Position numbers and translations under genes: made by a program
DNA from: an uncultured Clostridia bacterium
GTDB taxonomy: Bacteria; Bacillota; Clostridia; Oscillospirales; Oscillospiraceae
Reading direction: 5' to 3'
NCBI GenBank assembly: GCA_947365965.1
Contig: CANAZG010000005.1
Span: 1 to 64,000, forward strand
DNA: 64,000 nucleotides
Notes under the pieces: model-generated
The model's input: only the letters and a program-made list of their open reading frames with translations
Databases searched by the model: none
Told to the model about the DNA's origin: nothing
Shown: in pieces, positions 43,570 through 55,479 of the stretch
How positions within the stretch are numbered: position 1 is the stretch's first letter
Layout of the letters: each line of letters begins with the position of its first letter

Positions 43570-44208
43570 ATGAAGACGAGGACAGGGCGGATGCAGCGGC
43601 AGCTGGTCATTATGGGGCCGATCCTGGATCCCTCGGAGGTCCTGGCGTGTGTCGAGACGGCGCAGCTCCTGTGCCGCAGCATATGCGACAGGCCGGACCT
43701 CCACGAGCGGGGAATGCTGGAGCGGTTCCATGATGTTCTCATGGGGGAGGTGGCGGAGCAGTCCGTCATCAAATGGCTCCGGTCCCAGGGCGTACCGGCG
43801 GAATCCGCCGTTGACAAGGCCAGCGAGCAGCCGGATTCGGGCCACGACATCCTGGTGAAGGGGCGGCAGGGAGAGGTCCTGACATGCTCCGTCAAGTCCT
43901 CCATATCCGCCTATCACGCGGATATGGACAAAATTCTGGACACATTCTCCATTGCCACAAAGGCCTCGGAGATTTGCAGCATCAACATCCAGGTCTATTT
44001 CTGGCTGAATCTGCAGGAGACGCCCCGAGCGGCGGTCCCCTCCGAATCCCATATGGCGATTATCGGCTGGCTGGGGTGCAAGGATTTTTCAGGCCGGAAC
44101 TTTGTCCAATACGCCACGGAGAAAAGAGAGGTTGCGAATATCAAGCTCCGGGACCTGCGGGCCATGGAGACCCTGCCGGGCTTCCTGTCGCAGCGCCTTG
44201 GGGAGTAG
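43570..44208 (+). CDS. Hypothetical protein, PD-(D/E)XK-nuclease-like fold
   Basis: A 212-residue protein I do not recognise. The middle part looks like a restriction-endonuclease fold: GEVAEQSVIKWLRSQGV (helix with Glu, about residue 57), then SGHDILVKGRQGEV and LTCSVKSS, i.e. an Asp followed by a strand and a x-x-Lys motif where the acidic residue is Ser. This may mean a weakened or inactive site. GAAAGGAG precedes the ATG at 43570. No methylase or partner gene is adjacent. Confidence 0.7.
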   Translation: MKTRTGRMQRQLVIMGPILDPSEVLACVETAQLLCRSICDRPDLHERGMLERFHDVLMGEVAEQSVIKWLRSQGVPAESAVDKASEQPDSGHDILVKGRQGEVLTCSVKSSISAYHADMDKILDTFSIATKASEICSINIQVYFWLNLQETPRAAVPSESHMAIIGWLGCKDFSGRNFVQYATEKREVANIKLRDLRAMETLPGFLSQRLGE

Positions 44209-44283
44209 GCCCTGTCTGCAAGCCGGCGGAATCGTATGGTGCCCCTTCCCCAGGGGATTTCCATGAATGTTTCCGCTTGCTCC

Positions 44284-44311
44284 TTGCAAACGCGGGAATA
44301 TGTGGTATACT
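44284..44311 (+). promoter_or_regulatory. Promoter of secA
   Basis: TTGCAA (44284-44289), a 16-bp spacer and TATACT (44306-44311) lie 55 bp before the secA start. Confidence 0.7.
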
Positions 44312-44365
44312 ATACTCTGTATTTGTGTGTGCAAATCAACTCTCACCACAGAGGAGTATACAATA

Positions 44366-47125
44366 ATGGGTTTAATTACGAAACTTTTCGGCACCTACAG
44401 TGAGCGGGAGCTCAAGCAGATCTACCCCATTGTGGAAAGGATCGAGGCCCTGGAGCCGGACTTCCAGGCCATGTCGGACGCCCAGCTCGCCGCCAAGACG
44501 CCGGAGTTCAAGTCCCGCCTGGAGCAGGGCGAGACCCTGGACGACCTGCTGCCGGAGGCCTTCGCCGCCGTGCGGGAGGCGGCCCAGCGTGTGCTGGGCC
44601 TGCGGCCCTACCGGGTGCAGCTGGTGGGCGGCGTGGTGCTCCACCAGGGCCGTATCGCCGAGATGAAGACCGGCGAGGGCAAGACCCTGGTGGCCACCCT
44701 CCCCGCCTACCTCAACGCCCTCACCGGCCGGGGCGTCCACATCGTCACGGTCAACGACTACCTGGCCAAGCGCGACAGCGAGTGGATGGGCAAGGTCTAC
44801 CGCTTCCTGGGCCTCACTGTGGGCCTCATCGTCCACGGCCTGGACAAGGCCCAGCGTCAGGCCGCCTATGCCGCCGACATCACCTACGGCACCAACAACG
44901 AGATGGGCTTTGACTACCTGCGGGACAACATGTCCCTCTACGCCCGGGAGCTGGTCCAGCGGGGCCACAACTTCGCCATTGTGGACGAGGTGGACTCCAT
45001 CCTCATCGACGAGGCCAGGACCCCCCTGATTATCTCCGGCATGGGGGAGAAGTCCACCCAGATGTACGACATGACGGAGATGTTCGTCCAGGGCCTGAAG
45101 AAGCTGGTCATCGCCGAGACCGACGAGAAGGCCGAGGAGGACGTGAACATCGACGCGGACTACGTGGTGGACGAGAAGGCCCGCACCGCCACCCTCACCG
45201 CCCGGGGCATCGCCAAGGCGGAGGAGTTCTTCCACGTGGAGAACCTCTCCGACCCGGAGAACGCCACCACCAGCCACCACATCAACCAGGCCATCAAGGC
45301 CCACGGCGTCATGAAGCGGGACATTGACTACGTCATCAAGGACGGTCAGGTCATCATTGTGGACGAGTTCACCGGCCGGCTCATGTTCGGCCGCCGCTAC
45401 AGCGAGGGCCTCCATCAGGCCATCGAGGCCAAGGAGCGGGTGAAGGTGGAGCGGGAGAGCAAGACCCTGGCCACCATCACCTTCCAGAACTACTTCCGCC
45501 TGTACAACAAGCTCTCCGGTATGACCGGCACCGCCCTCACCGAGGAGGAGGAGTTCGGCGCCATCTACAAGCTGGACATTGTGGAGATCCCCACCAACCG
45601 CCCCCTGGCCCGCGTGGACGACCACGACGTGGTCTACAAGACAGAGGCCGCCAAGTACCGGGCCGTCATCGAGCAGATCAAGGCGTGCCACGCCAAGGGC
45701 CAGCCGGTGCTGGTGGGCACGGTGTCCATTGAGAAGAACGAGCATCTCTCTAAGCTCCTGGCCAAGGAGGGCATCAAGCATAACCTCCTCAACGCCAAGA
45801 ACCACGAGCGGGAGGCGGAGATTGTGGCCCAGGCGGGCAAGCTGGGGGCGGTCACCGTGGCCACCAACATGGCCGGCCGCGGCACCGACATCATGCTGGG
45901 GGGCAACGCCGAGTTCATGGCCAAAAACGACCTGCGCAAGGCGGGGCTCTCCGACGAGCTCATCGCCGAGGCCACCGGCTACGCGGAGACGGACAACCAG
46001 GAGATTCTGGAAGCCCGGCGCCTCTTTGCCGAGAGCATGGACAAGTACCGCGCCGAGATCGCCGGCGAGGCGGAGCGGGTCCGCGCCGCCGGGGGCCTCT
46101 TCATCATCGGCACCGAGCGCCACGACTCCCGCCGCATTGACAACCAGCTCCGGGGCCGCGCCGGCCGCCAGGGGGACCCCGGCGAGACCCGGTTCTACCT
46201 GAGCCTGGACGACGATCTCATGCGCCTGTTCGGCGGGGAGCGGATGACCGGCCTTATGGACCGTCTGGACATCGGCGAGGACGTCCCTATTGAAAACCGG
46301 ATGCTCACCAAGGGCATTGAGAACGCCCAGACCAGCGTGGAGTCCCGGAACTTCCAGTCCCGGAAGAGCACCCTGGAGTACGACGACGTGATGAACAAGC
46401 AGCGGGAGATCATCTACGGCCAGCGCAAACAGGTGCTGGACGGCATGGACATCCGGGACGTGATCGTCAACATGATCTCCTCCATTATCACCAGCACCGT
46501 GACCACCGCCTTCGGGGACCAGAAGCGGCTGGACGACGAGGGGCGCCGGACCATGCTCTCCTCCCTGGAGGGGACCTTCTTCCCTAGGAACACCTTCCAG
46601 CCCACGGATGAGGCGCTGGCCGCCGCCGGCCCAGAGCAGCTCATCGAGATGTTCACCGGCAAGGCCATGGAGTTCTACGCCGCCAAGGAGGCGGAGATCG
46701 CCAAGGCCAAGGAGGCCAACCCCAACTTCCCGGACATGCGGGAGCTGGAGCGGGTGGTCATGCTCCAGGTAGTGGACGAGTACTGGATGGAGCACATCGA
46801 CGCCATGCAGGATCTCCGCCAGGGCATCCGCCTGCGGGCCTACGCCCAGTCCAACCCCGTGGACGCCTACAAGGCCGAGAGCCTCCACATGTTTGAGGAG
46901 ATGATCTCCGCCATCCAGGAGGAGACGGTGCGCCGGCTCTACTCGGTGCGCATCCGGAGCGACCAGGAGGTCAAGCGCCGGCAGGTGGCGGACCGGATCA
47001 CCGAGGGGAGAGGCGACGGCACGGTGAAGAAGCAGCCCCGCCGGGTGCAGAAGATCGGCCGCAATGATCCCTGCCCCTGCGGCAGTGGGAAGAAGTACAA
47101 GCACTGCTGCGGCCGGAACGGGTAA
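44366..47125 (+). CDS. secA: Preprotein translocase ATPase SecA
   Basis: Motor of the Sec export pathway at the cytoplasmic membrane, 919 residues. Walker A MKTGEGKT is near residue 99 and the DEAD-type box [12 protein letters not shown] near 209; the preprotein cross-linking, helical scaffold and second helicase regions follow ([18 protein letters not shown]). The C-terminus has the zinc motif [13 protein letters not shown] that binds SecB or lipids. ATG 44366 follows GAGGAG. A strong terminator comes right after. Confidence 0.98.
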   Translation: MGLITKLFGTYSERELKQIYPIVERIEALEPDFQAMSDAQLAAKTPEFKSRLEQGETLDDLLPEAFAAVREAAQRVLGLRPYRVQLVGGVVLHQGRIAEMKTGEGKTLVATLPAYLNALTGRGVHIVTVNDYLAKRDSEWMGKVYRFLGLTVGLIVHGLDKAQRQAAYAADITYGTNNEMGFDYLRDNMSLYARELVQRGHNFAIVDEVDSILIDEARTPLIISGMGEKSTQMYDMTEMFVQGLKKLVIAETDEKAEEDVNIDADYVVDEKARTATLTARGIAKAEEFFHVENLSDPENATTSHHINQAIKAHGVMKRDIDYVIKDGQVIIVDEFTGRLMFGRRYSEGLHQAIEAKERVKVERESKTLATITFQNYFRLYNKLSGMTGTALTEEEEFGAIYKLDIVEIPTNRPLARVDDHDVVYKTEAAKYRAVIEQIKACHAKGQPVLVGTVSIEKNEHLSKLLAKEGIKHNLLNAKNHEREAEIVAQAGKLGAVTVATNMAGRGTDIMLGGNAEFMAKNDLRKAGLSDELIAEATGYAETDNQEILEARRLFAESMDKYRAEIAGEAERVRAAGGLFIIGTERHDSRRIDNQLRGRAGRQGDPGETRFYLSLDDDLMRLFGGERMTGLMDRLDIGEDVPIENRMLTKGIENAQTSVESRNFQSRKSTLEYDDVMNKQREIIYGQRKQVLDGMDIRDVIVNMISSIITSTVTTAFGDQKRLDDEGRRTMLSSLEGTFFPRNTFQPTDEALAAAGPEQLIEMFTGKAMEFYAAKEAEIAKAKEANPNFPDMRELERVVMLQVVDEYWMEHIDAMQDLRQGIRLRAYAQSNPVDAYKAESLHMFEEMISAIQEETVRRLYSVRIRSDQEVKRRQVADRITEGRGDGTVKKQPRRVQKIGRNDPCPCGSGKKYKHCCGRNG

Positions 47126-47131
47126 AATGAG

Positions 47132-47173
47132 AAACCCTCCCGGGGAAGCATCCGCTTCCCCGGGAGGGTTTTT
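47132..47173 (+). terminator. Terminator of secA
   Basis: A 17-bp stem (AACCCTCCCGGGGAAGC with its complement) with loop ATCC ends in T5. It may also act for the convergent ireB. Confidence 0.93.
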
Positions 47174-47197
47174 GCCGCAGCAATGAATTGGAGCCCT

Positions 47198-47443
47198 CTA
47201 TTTCATCAGGTAGTTCCGAACCAATATCTGCATCAGCTCATCCCGGTCCACCTTGCGAATCAGGGTCCGGGCCTGATTGTGGTTGGTGATATAGGTGGGG
47301 TCCTCGGAGAGGATATAGCCGACGATCTGGTTGACGGGGTTGTAGCCCTTCTCCTCCAGAGCCTGGTACACCGTCAGCATAATCCGGTGGATCTCCGCAT
47401 CCTGATCGACAACAAAGTCAAATTTCCGGGTAAAATCGTCCAT
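47198..47443 (-). CDS. ireB: IreB family regulatory phosphoprotein (UPF0297)
   Basis: An 81-residue cytosolic protein; in enterococci IreB is a target of the Ser/Thr kinase IreK and affects cell-wall stress and cephalosporin tolerance. Family sequence is clear: [20 protein letters not shown], then [19 protein letters not shown] lies upstream of the ATG. It usually sits by ruvX or alaS; here it is convergent with secA and divergent from radC. Confidence 0.93.
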   Translation of the reverse strand: MDDFTRKFDFVVDQDAEIHRIMLTVYQALEEKGYNPVNQIVGYILSEDPTYITNHNQARTLIRKVDRDELMQILVRNYLMK

Positions 47444-47475
47444 CCCTGCACCACCCTCCTGAAAATGTCTTTTTT

Positions 47476-47504
47476 AGTATACTCGTTTTTCGCCCTCCTG
47501 TAAA
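47476..47504 (-). promoter_or_regulatory. Promoter of ireB
   Basis: On the minus strand TTTACA (complement of 47499-47504) and TATACT (complement of 47476-47481) are 17 bp apart. A 14-bp dyad TTACA-GAGA-TGTAA (47522-47535) lies just upstream. Confidence 0.75.
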
Positions 47505-47609
47505 GAGAAAAAACTGGAATGTTACAGAGATGTAATATTCGACAAATCTCTCCAGGTCATCAGACGGCCTTCTGGCGCCGGTTTTTGAAGATTTCACGGA
47601 AAAAGCCTC

Positions 47610-47638
47610 TTGTGAAACACATGTTTGTGTGGTATAAT
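47610..47638 (+). promoter_or_regulatory. radC promoter with candidate LexA box
   Basis: TTGTGA (47610-47615), a 17-bp spacer and TATAAT (47633-47638). The spacer holds GAAACACATGTTTG (47614-47627), which agrees with the Gram-positive LexA consensus CGAACRNRYGTTYG at 12 of 14 positions. Repression of radC, and perhaps the following uvrB, by LexA is inferred. Confidence 0.65.
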
Positions 47639-47675
47639 AGTACGCCAAGCAATATTTCGCGGGCAGGAGGGCGCT

Positions 47676-48350
47676 ATGGGCGTTCATGACGGACATCGTG
47701 AGAGAAAAAAGACGCAGTACCGCCGCTGCGGCAGCGAGCCCTTCGCAGACCACGAGCTGCTGGAGCTGCTGCTGTTCTACGCCATCCCCCGGGTGGACAC
47801 CAATCCCGCAGCCCACGCCCTCCTGGACCGCTTCGGCAGTCTTCAGGCCGTGTTCGCCGCCTCGGCGGACGAGCTTGCCCACGTGCCCCACATCGGCCCC
47901 AACGCCGCCCTGCTCATCAGCCTCATCCCCGCCCTCTACCGCCGGGCCATGGTCTCCGCCGCCAACAGCGAGGTTATCCTGGACACCCGGGCGCGGATGG
48001 GGGAGTACTTCCGGGAGCTGCTGTCCACGGAGCCCAAGGAGGTCATGTACCAGCTGTGCCTGGACGCCAAGGGCCGCCGGCGCAACATCTACCGGGTGGG
48101 AGAGGGGGATGTGGCCAGCGTGTCCCTCAACACCCGCCAGATCGTGGAGAACGCCATCAACTCCAAGGCCGCCATGGTGGCCCTGGCCCACAACCACCCC
48201 AGCGGCGTGCCCTTCCCCTCCCCGGAGGACCGGGACGCCACGCTGCGCATCCGGGACGCCCTGGAAATGATCGACGTGCGGCTGGTGGAGCACGTCATCG
48301 TGGCGGACAACGACTACATCTCCATGTGGGATTCCGGAATGATGCGGTGA
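47676..48350 (+). CDS. radC: RadC family protein (JAB-domain)
   Basis: A 224-residue protein with a helix-hairpin-helix N-terminal part and the C-terminal MPN/JAB metal motif HNHPSGVPFPSPEDRD near residue 165. RadC-type proteins are associated with DNA repair or competence, but their activity is uncertain. The ATG at 47676 follows GGAGG; an earlier in-frame ATG overlaps the promoter. It lies 54 bp upstream of uvrB. Confidence 0.93.
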   Translation: MGVHDGHRERKKTQYRRCGSEPFADHELLELLLFYAIPRVDTNPAAHALLDRFGSLQAVFAASADELAHVPHIGPNAALLISLIPALYRRAMVSAANSEVILDTRARMGEYFRELLSTEPKEVMYQLCLDAKGRRRNIYRVGEGDVASVSLNTRQIVENAINSKAAMVALAHNHPSGVPFPSPEDRDATLRIRDALEMIDVRLVEHVIVADNDYISMWDSGMMR

Positions 48351-48404
48351 AACGCCCGCCAATAACCAGCCTGCCGCCCGGCGCGGCGGCGGAAGGAGCA
48401 GCCA

Positions 48405-50372
48405 ATGCCAGCATTTGAAGTCGTCTCCAGCTACACCCCCTCCGGCGATCAGCCCCAGGCCATCGAGAAGCTGGCCCGGGGCATTGAGGACGGCCTGCGG
48501 GAGCAGGTCCTCCTAGGCGTCACCGGCTCGGGCAAGACCTACACCATGGCCAAGGTCATCGAGGCCGTCCAGCGCCCCACCCTGGTGCTGGCCCACAACA
48601 AGATCCTGGCCGCCCAGCTGTGCGAGGAGTTCAAGGAGTTCTTCCCCAACAACGCGGTGGAGTACTTTGTCTCCTACTACGACTACTACCAGCCCGAGGC
48701 CTATATCGCCCACACCGACACCTTCATCGAGAAGGACGCCTCGGTCAACGAGGAGATCGACCGGCTGCGCCTGAGCGCCACCGCCTCCCTGCTGGAGCGG
48801 CGGGACGTGATCGTGGTGTCCTCGGTCAGCTGCATCTACGGCCTGGGGGAGCCGGACGACTTTGAAAAGATGATGATCTCCCTCCGGGTGGGGGCCAACA
48901 TGGAGCGGGACGAGCTCCTCCGCCGACTGGTGGACATCCGCTATGAGCGCAACGACATCGCCTTTGAGCGGAACATGTTCCGCGTCCGGGGGGACACGGT
49001 GGAGCTCTGGCCCGCCTACTGGAAGGACAGCGCCATCCGGGTGGAGTTCTTCGGCGACGAGATCGACCGGATCAGCGAGATCAACCCCGTCACCGGAACC
49101 GTCACCCGCCGCCTCACCAACATCCCCGTCTGGCCCGCCAGCCACTACGTCACCAGCAAGGAAAAGATGGAGCGGGCCATCGGTGAGATCCAGCAGGAGC
49201 TGGAGGAGCGGGACCGCTGGTTTACAGAGCAGGGCAAGCTGGTGGAGGCCCAGCGGATCCGCCAGCGCACCAGCTACGATCTGGAGATGATGCGGGAGCT
49301 GGGCTACTGCAACGGCATCGAGAACTACAGCCGGGTCATCTCCGGCCGGCCCGTGGGCTCCCCGCCCCTGACCCTTATGGACTACTTCCCCGAGGACTTC
49401 ATCCTCTTTGTGGACGAGAGCCACGTGACCCTGCCCCAGGTCCGGGCCATGTTCAACGGGGACCGGGCCCGGAAGGAGAGTCTGGTGGAGTACGGCTTCC
49501 GCCTGCCCTGCGCCTATGACAACCGGCCCCTGAAATTCGACGAGTTCCAGACCCGGTTCCATCAGGCGGTCTTTGTCTCCGCCACCCCGGCGGACTACGA
49601 GCGGGGACAGGCGGACCAGATCGTGGAGCTGGTCATCCGGCCCACGGGCCTGCTGGACCCCCGGGTGGAGGTGCGGCCGGTGGCCGGGCAGATCGACGAT
49701 CTCATCGGGGAGATCAACGCCCGCAGCGCCCGGAACGAGCGGGTGCTGGTGACCACCCTCACCAAGCGGATGGCCGAGGATCTCACCGCCTACCTCACCA
49801 AGGCGGGCGTCAAGGTCCGCTACATGCACCACGACGTGGAGACCATCGAGCGGATGGAGCTGATCCGGGGCCTGCGGCTGGGGGAGTTCGACGTGCTGGT
49901 GGGCATCAACCTGCTGCGGGAGGGCCTGGACATGCCGGAGGTCAGTCTGGTGGCTATTCTGGACGCGGACAAGGAGGGCTTTCTGCGCAGCGAGACCAGC
50001 CTCATCCAGACCATCGGCCGGGCGGCCAGAAACGCCGACGGCCTTGTGATCCTCTACGCGGACACCGTCACCCGCAGCATGCGCTCCGCCATGGATGAGA
50101 CGGAGCGGCGGCGGAAGCTCCAGAACGACTTCAACAAGGCCCACGGCATCGTGCCCAAGACGGTCATCAAGTCCGTGCGGGAGAGCCTGGAGCTGAGTGC
50201 GCCGGAGACGGAGAGCCAGCGGAAGTCCGGCAGGAAGCTGACCAAGCGGGAGCTGGAGGAGGAGATCGCCCGGACAGAGAAGCAGATGAAGGAGGCGGCG
50301 AAGATGATGGAGTTCGAGTACGCCGCCGTGCTCCGGGACCGGCTGATCGAGCTGCGGAAGGACGTGCGCTGA
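48405..50372 (+). CDS. uvrB: Excinuclease ABC subunit B
   Basis: Damage-verification helicase of nucleotide excision repair, 655 residues. Walker [11 protein letters not shown] is near residue 38, the beta-hairpin region [10 protein letters not shown] near 95, helicase motifs through TIGRAARN, and the C-terminal UVR domain ([17 protein letters not shown]) that recruits UvrC. GGAAGGAG precedes the ATG. Its stop overlaps the next gene start. uvrA lies 2.2 kb downstream, separated by an insertion-prone region. Confidence 0.98.
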   Translation: MPAFEVVSSYTPSGDQPQAIEKLARGIEDGLREQVLLGVTGSGKTYTMAKVIEAVQRPTLVLAHNKILAAQLCEEFKEFFPNNAVEYFVSYYDYYQPEAYIAHTDTFIEKDASVNEEIDRLRLSATASLLERRDVIVVSSVSCIYGLGEPDDFEKMMISLRVGANMERDELLRRLVDIRYERNDIAFERNMFRVRGDTVELWPAYWKDSAIRVEFFGDEIDRISEINPVTGTVTRRLTNIPVWPASHYVTSKEKMERAIGEIQQELEERDRWFTEQGKLVEAQRIRQRTSYDLEMMRELGYCNGIENYSRVISGRPVGSPPLTLMDYFPEDFILFVDESHVTLPQVRAMFNGDRARKESLVEYGFRLPCAYDNRPLKFDEFQTRFHQAVFVSATPADYERGQADQIVELVIRPTGLLDPRVEVRPVAGQIDDLIGEINARSARNERVLVTTLTKRMAEDLTAYLTKAGVKVRYMHHDVETIERMELIRGLRLGEFDVLVGINLLREGLDMPEVSLVAILDADKEGFLRSETSLIQTIGRAARNADGLVILYADTVTRSMRSAMDETERRRKLQNDFNKAHGIVPKTVIKSVRESLELSAPETESQRKSGRKLTKRELEEEIARTEKQMKEAAKMMEFEYAAVLRDRLIELRKDVR

Positions 50373-51238
50373 TGGTGCAAAAGTACGGCCCCCACCTCTG
50401 TATTCTCCTGGGCGGCGCCTGCTGGGGGCTCCTGGGGCTGTTCAACCGGAGTCTGCTGGCCGGGGCCCTGGTCCCCAGGGACGTGGCGCTCATCCGCAAT
50501 TTTGGGGGACTGCTGGCGCTGCTGGCGATACTCCTGCTGTTTGACCGGAGCGCGCTGAAAATCAACTGGCGGCATCTGCCCTGGTTTTTGGGCACAGGGA
50601 TTGTCAGCGTTCTGCTGTTCACGCTCCTGTACTTCTCCTGCCAGCAGCAGTGCTCCCTGGCGGTGGCGGCGGTCCTGCTGTACACCGCGCCCACCTTTGT
50701 GGTGCTCACCAGCGCGGTATTATGGAAGGAGCCCGTCACCCGGCGGAAGCTGGCGGCCCTGGCGGCGGCGTTTCTGGGCTGCTCCTTTGTCAGCGGCGTC
50801 TGGAGCGGGGACGTGACCGTCACTGTCCAAGGGCTGCTCCTGGGCCTGGGCAGCGGCTTCTTTTACGCGATGTACTCCATCTTTGGCCGCTATGCCCTGG
50901 CGCACTACCAGCCCATGACAGTCACCTTTTACACCTTTGTGTTTGCGGGGCTGGGCTCCCTCCTGGTCTCCGATCCCCGCCGGCCGGCCGCCGCCCTGAC
51001 CGCCGACAGCCGCCTGATCTGGCCCGCTCTGGGGCTGGTGGTTGTGTCCACCGTACTGCCCTACATCCTCTACACCAGGGGACTGGCGAGGGTGGAGAGC
51101 GGAAAGGCCGCTATCTTAGCCAGCGTGGAGCCCGTTGTGGCGGCTCTGGCCGGCGTGCTCGCCTTTGGCGAGCCGATGAACGTCTGGGTGGTTCTGGGGC
51201 TGGGGTGTATTGTGGTATCGGTCTATATTCTGCGGTGA
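50372..51238 (+). CDS. EamA/DMT family transporter
   Basis: A 288-residue membrane protein with two EamA repeats of about five helices each (GGACWGLLGLFNR... and GLGSGFFYAMYSIFGRYAL...). It exports or imports small metabolites; the substrate is unknown. ATG overlaps the uvrB stop by one base. The last 128 bp overlap a minus-strand gene tail-to-tail. Confidence 0.9.
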   Translation: MVQKYGPHLCILLGGACWGLLGLFNRSLLAGALVPRDVALIRNFGGLLALLAILLLFDRSALKINWRHLPWFLGTGIVSVLLFTLLYFSCQQQCSLAVAAVLLYTAPTFVVLTSAVLWKEPVTRRKLAALAAAFLGCSFVSGVWSGDVTVTVQGLLLGLGSGFFYAMYSIFGRYALAHYQPMTVTFYTFVFAGLGSLLVSDPRRPAAALTADSRLIWPALGLVVVSTVLPYILYTRGLARVESGKAAILASVEPVVAALAGVLAFGEPMNVWVVLGLGCIVVSVYILR

Positions 51239-51539
51239 GCGGGCCGCCCTGCTGCGGGGCCGGCTGACCGGGTTCCGGAAGGAAGCTTGTCAGCCACTGA
51301 CCGGCGGCGGGCTCCCGGGGGGCGGCCAGGGCCATGCCCAGGCGGACCCCCAGGGCGAAGACCTCCATGCCCCAGTCCAGGCGGACGCCGGTGGACAGAT
51401 CCTGAAGGGACAGCCGGTCCTCTGCGGAGATGGACAGCCCCTCGGCGAAGGCGCGGAGGATGGCCTCCTGGTCCCGCGCCATGTCTTTCAGCTCCGGTGC
51501 GGCGTAGCTGTTATATAGCCATTGGTAAATGTCGTTCAT
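51111..51539 (-). CDS. Small hypothetical protein, DUF6809-like N-terminus
   Basis: A 142-residue product. The first about 80 residues (MNDIYQWLYNSYAA... GVRLGMALAA) resemble short Clostridia proteins of unknown function (DUF6809-like, tentative). The last 40 residues are Arg/Pro-rich and are encoded antisense to the EamA gene end, so this tail looks like read-through after loss of the original stop. AAGGAGG precedes the ATG. It is divergent from an XRE regulator and shares its promoter region. Confidence 0.65.
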   Translation of the reverse strand: MNDIYQWLYNSYAAPELKDMARDQEAILRAFAEGLSISAEDRLSLQDLSTGVRLDWGMEVFALGVRLGMALAAPREPAAGQWLTSFLPEPGQPAPQQGGPLTAEYRPIPQYTPAPEPPRRSSARQRRARRPEPPQRAPRWLR

Positions 51540-51552
51540 GGTAATTTCCTCC

Positions 51553-51605
51553 TTGACGCAATTTTATTCCGCTATTATTATATACGCAACTTTATTCCGT
51601 GTCAA
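51553..51605. promoter_or_regulatory. Overlapping divergent promoters with two direct repeats
   Basis: Plus strand: TTGACG (51553-51558), 17 bp, TATTAT (51576-51581). Minus strand: TTGACA (complement of 51600-51605), 17 bp, TATAAT (complement of 51577-51582). The two -10 boxes overlap. ACGCAATTTTATTCCG (51556-51571) and ACGCAACTTTATTCCG (51584-51599) are 16-bp direct repeats 28 bp apart with one difference, each next to a -35 box; they are likely operators for the XRE protein. Confidence 0.8.
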
Positions 51606-51617
51606 TAGGTGAATAGT

Positions 51618-51833
51618 ATGAAGAATAAAAATTTGGTTAAATTTGGCGCCCGGCTCAAAGAATTACGAAATTCTCAGAAAAAAACGCAGGACTTTATGGG
51701 AGAATTTCTCGGCTGCACAAAAAGTAACTATCAGAAGATGGAATATGGAAAGGTCAACGTTCCCGCTACAACCTTAATCACCCTGGCCGACTATTTCGGC
51801 GTATCCGTGGATTATCTGCTGGGACGGGAGTAA
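51618..51833 (+). CDS. XRE family helix-turn-helix regulator
   Basis: A 71-residue single-domain DNA-binding protein of the Cro/C1 type (FGARLKELRNSQKKTQDFMGEFLGCTKSNYQKMEYGKV...). It ends in YLLGRE, a common end of this family. AGGTG lies before the ATG at 51618. It is divergent from the small DUF6809-like gene and probably controls both genes through the repeats between them. Confidence 0.88.
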   Translation: MKNKNLVKFGARLKELRNSQKKTQDFMGEFLGCTKSNYQKMEYGKVNVPATTLITLADYFGVSVDYLLGRE

Positions 51834-51871
51834 TTCAGATGCAGATTTTTGTCGCCCACCGCACCCCCGGT

Positions 51872-52018
51872 AATGCGTTGTAGGGGCGAGCATTGCTCGC
51901 CCGTAATGTCCCGAAGCCCACCGCGTTTTCGTCAAACGGACGCAGCCGCATCCGCCGAACATACCGCTGGCGGTGTACATTGCCTGCGGGCGAGCAGTGC
52001 TCGCCCCTACATCGCATT
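51872..52018. repeat. Inverted pair of REP-like palindromes
   Basis: Left unit 51872-51903 and right unit 51987-52018 are inverted copies: AATGCG, a TGTAGGGGCGAGCA stretch and TGCTCGCCCG. Each is itself a hairpin (GGGCGAGC with GCTCGCCC). The pair lies directly upstream of a RAYT gene, the usual genomic setting of REP/BIME elements. The 83 bp between carry no gene. Confidence 0.85.
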
Positions 52019-52057
52019 TTCCAAGATTTCCTGTCTAAATACAAAGGGAGGTATCCT

Positions 52058-52540
52058 GTGGAATTACGGCAGAGGAAGCCGCTCCGGCTAAAGGATCGGG
52101 ACTACAGCCACGATGGATACTATTTTATTACCATATGCGTCAAGGACCGCTGGCCGATTCTGTGCAGCGGCGAAGCGTATGACCCGGAAACCAATCGGCT
52201 CCCGCTGTCGGAGACTGGGGAGCTTGTCAGGCAGCGGCTGGAGACGCTCCCGGCCCATTACCCCGGTACGCGCCTTGAGCAATACGTCATCATGCCCAAC
52301 CATATCCACCTGATTTTGGTGCTGCACAAAGGGCAGGGGCGCAGCGCCCCGTCTGTATCACAGATGGTACAGATGATGAAGGGGGCCGTCACCAAATCCC
52401 TGGGCTATTCCATCTGGCAAAAGAGCTTTCATGACCGCATTATCCGCGATGACACGGAATATCTGCGCATATGGGAATACATTGAGAACAATCCTGCCAA
52501 ATGGCGGGAAGACTGCTATTATACCGTTAAAAATTCTTGA
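52058..52540 (+). CDS. REP-associated tyrosine transposase (RAYT, Y1/HUH family)
   Basis: A 160-residue single-strand DNA nuclease of the IS200/IS605-like Y1 family that acts on REP hairpins. The HUH motif is in MPNHIHLI near residue 78 and the catalytic tyrosine is likely in IWEYIENNP near 142; the N-terminal YFITICVKDR is family-typical. The GTG at 52058 is used because GGGAGG lies 6 bases before it. It looks intact. Inverted REP units lie just upstream. Confidence 0.88.
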   Translation: MELRQRKPLRLKDRDYSHDGYYFITICVKDRWPILCSGEAYDPETNRLPLSETGELVRQRLETLPAHYPGTRLEQYVIMPNHIHLILVLHKGQGRSAPSVSQMVQMMKGAVTKSLGYSIWQKSFHDRIIRDDTEYLRIWEYIENNPAKWREDCYYTVKNS

Positions 52541-52547
52541 AAAGCCA

Positions 52548-52576
52548 TTGACATAAAAAATGCATTCCGCTATTCT
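52548..52576 (+). promoter_or_regulatory. Promoter of uvrA
   Basis: TTGACA (52548-52553), 17 bp, TATTCT (52571-52576), 50 bp before uvrA. No LexA-like box was seen here. Confidence 0.75.
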
Positions 52577-52625
52577 ACAGAGGAACAGCCTCCTCTTCCG
52601 ATACACTTTTAACAGGAGAACACCC

Positions 52626-55451
<2,826 letters not shown>

Positions 55452-55479
55452 CGGGGCGGAAGCGAGGTTAGAAAGAAGA

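Noticed and set aside
44372..47104. 910-residue minus-strand frame opposite secA
   Set aside because: It is a shadow of secA; composition is Leu/Val/Gly/His-rich with no domain.
51849..52057. Short frames through the REP pair, including an N-terminal extension of the transposase
   Set aside because: They translate the REP palindromes; the GTG at 52058 has a clear ribosome site and gives the family's normal start.
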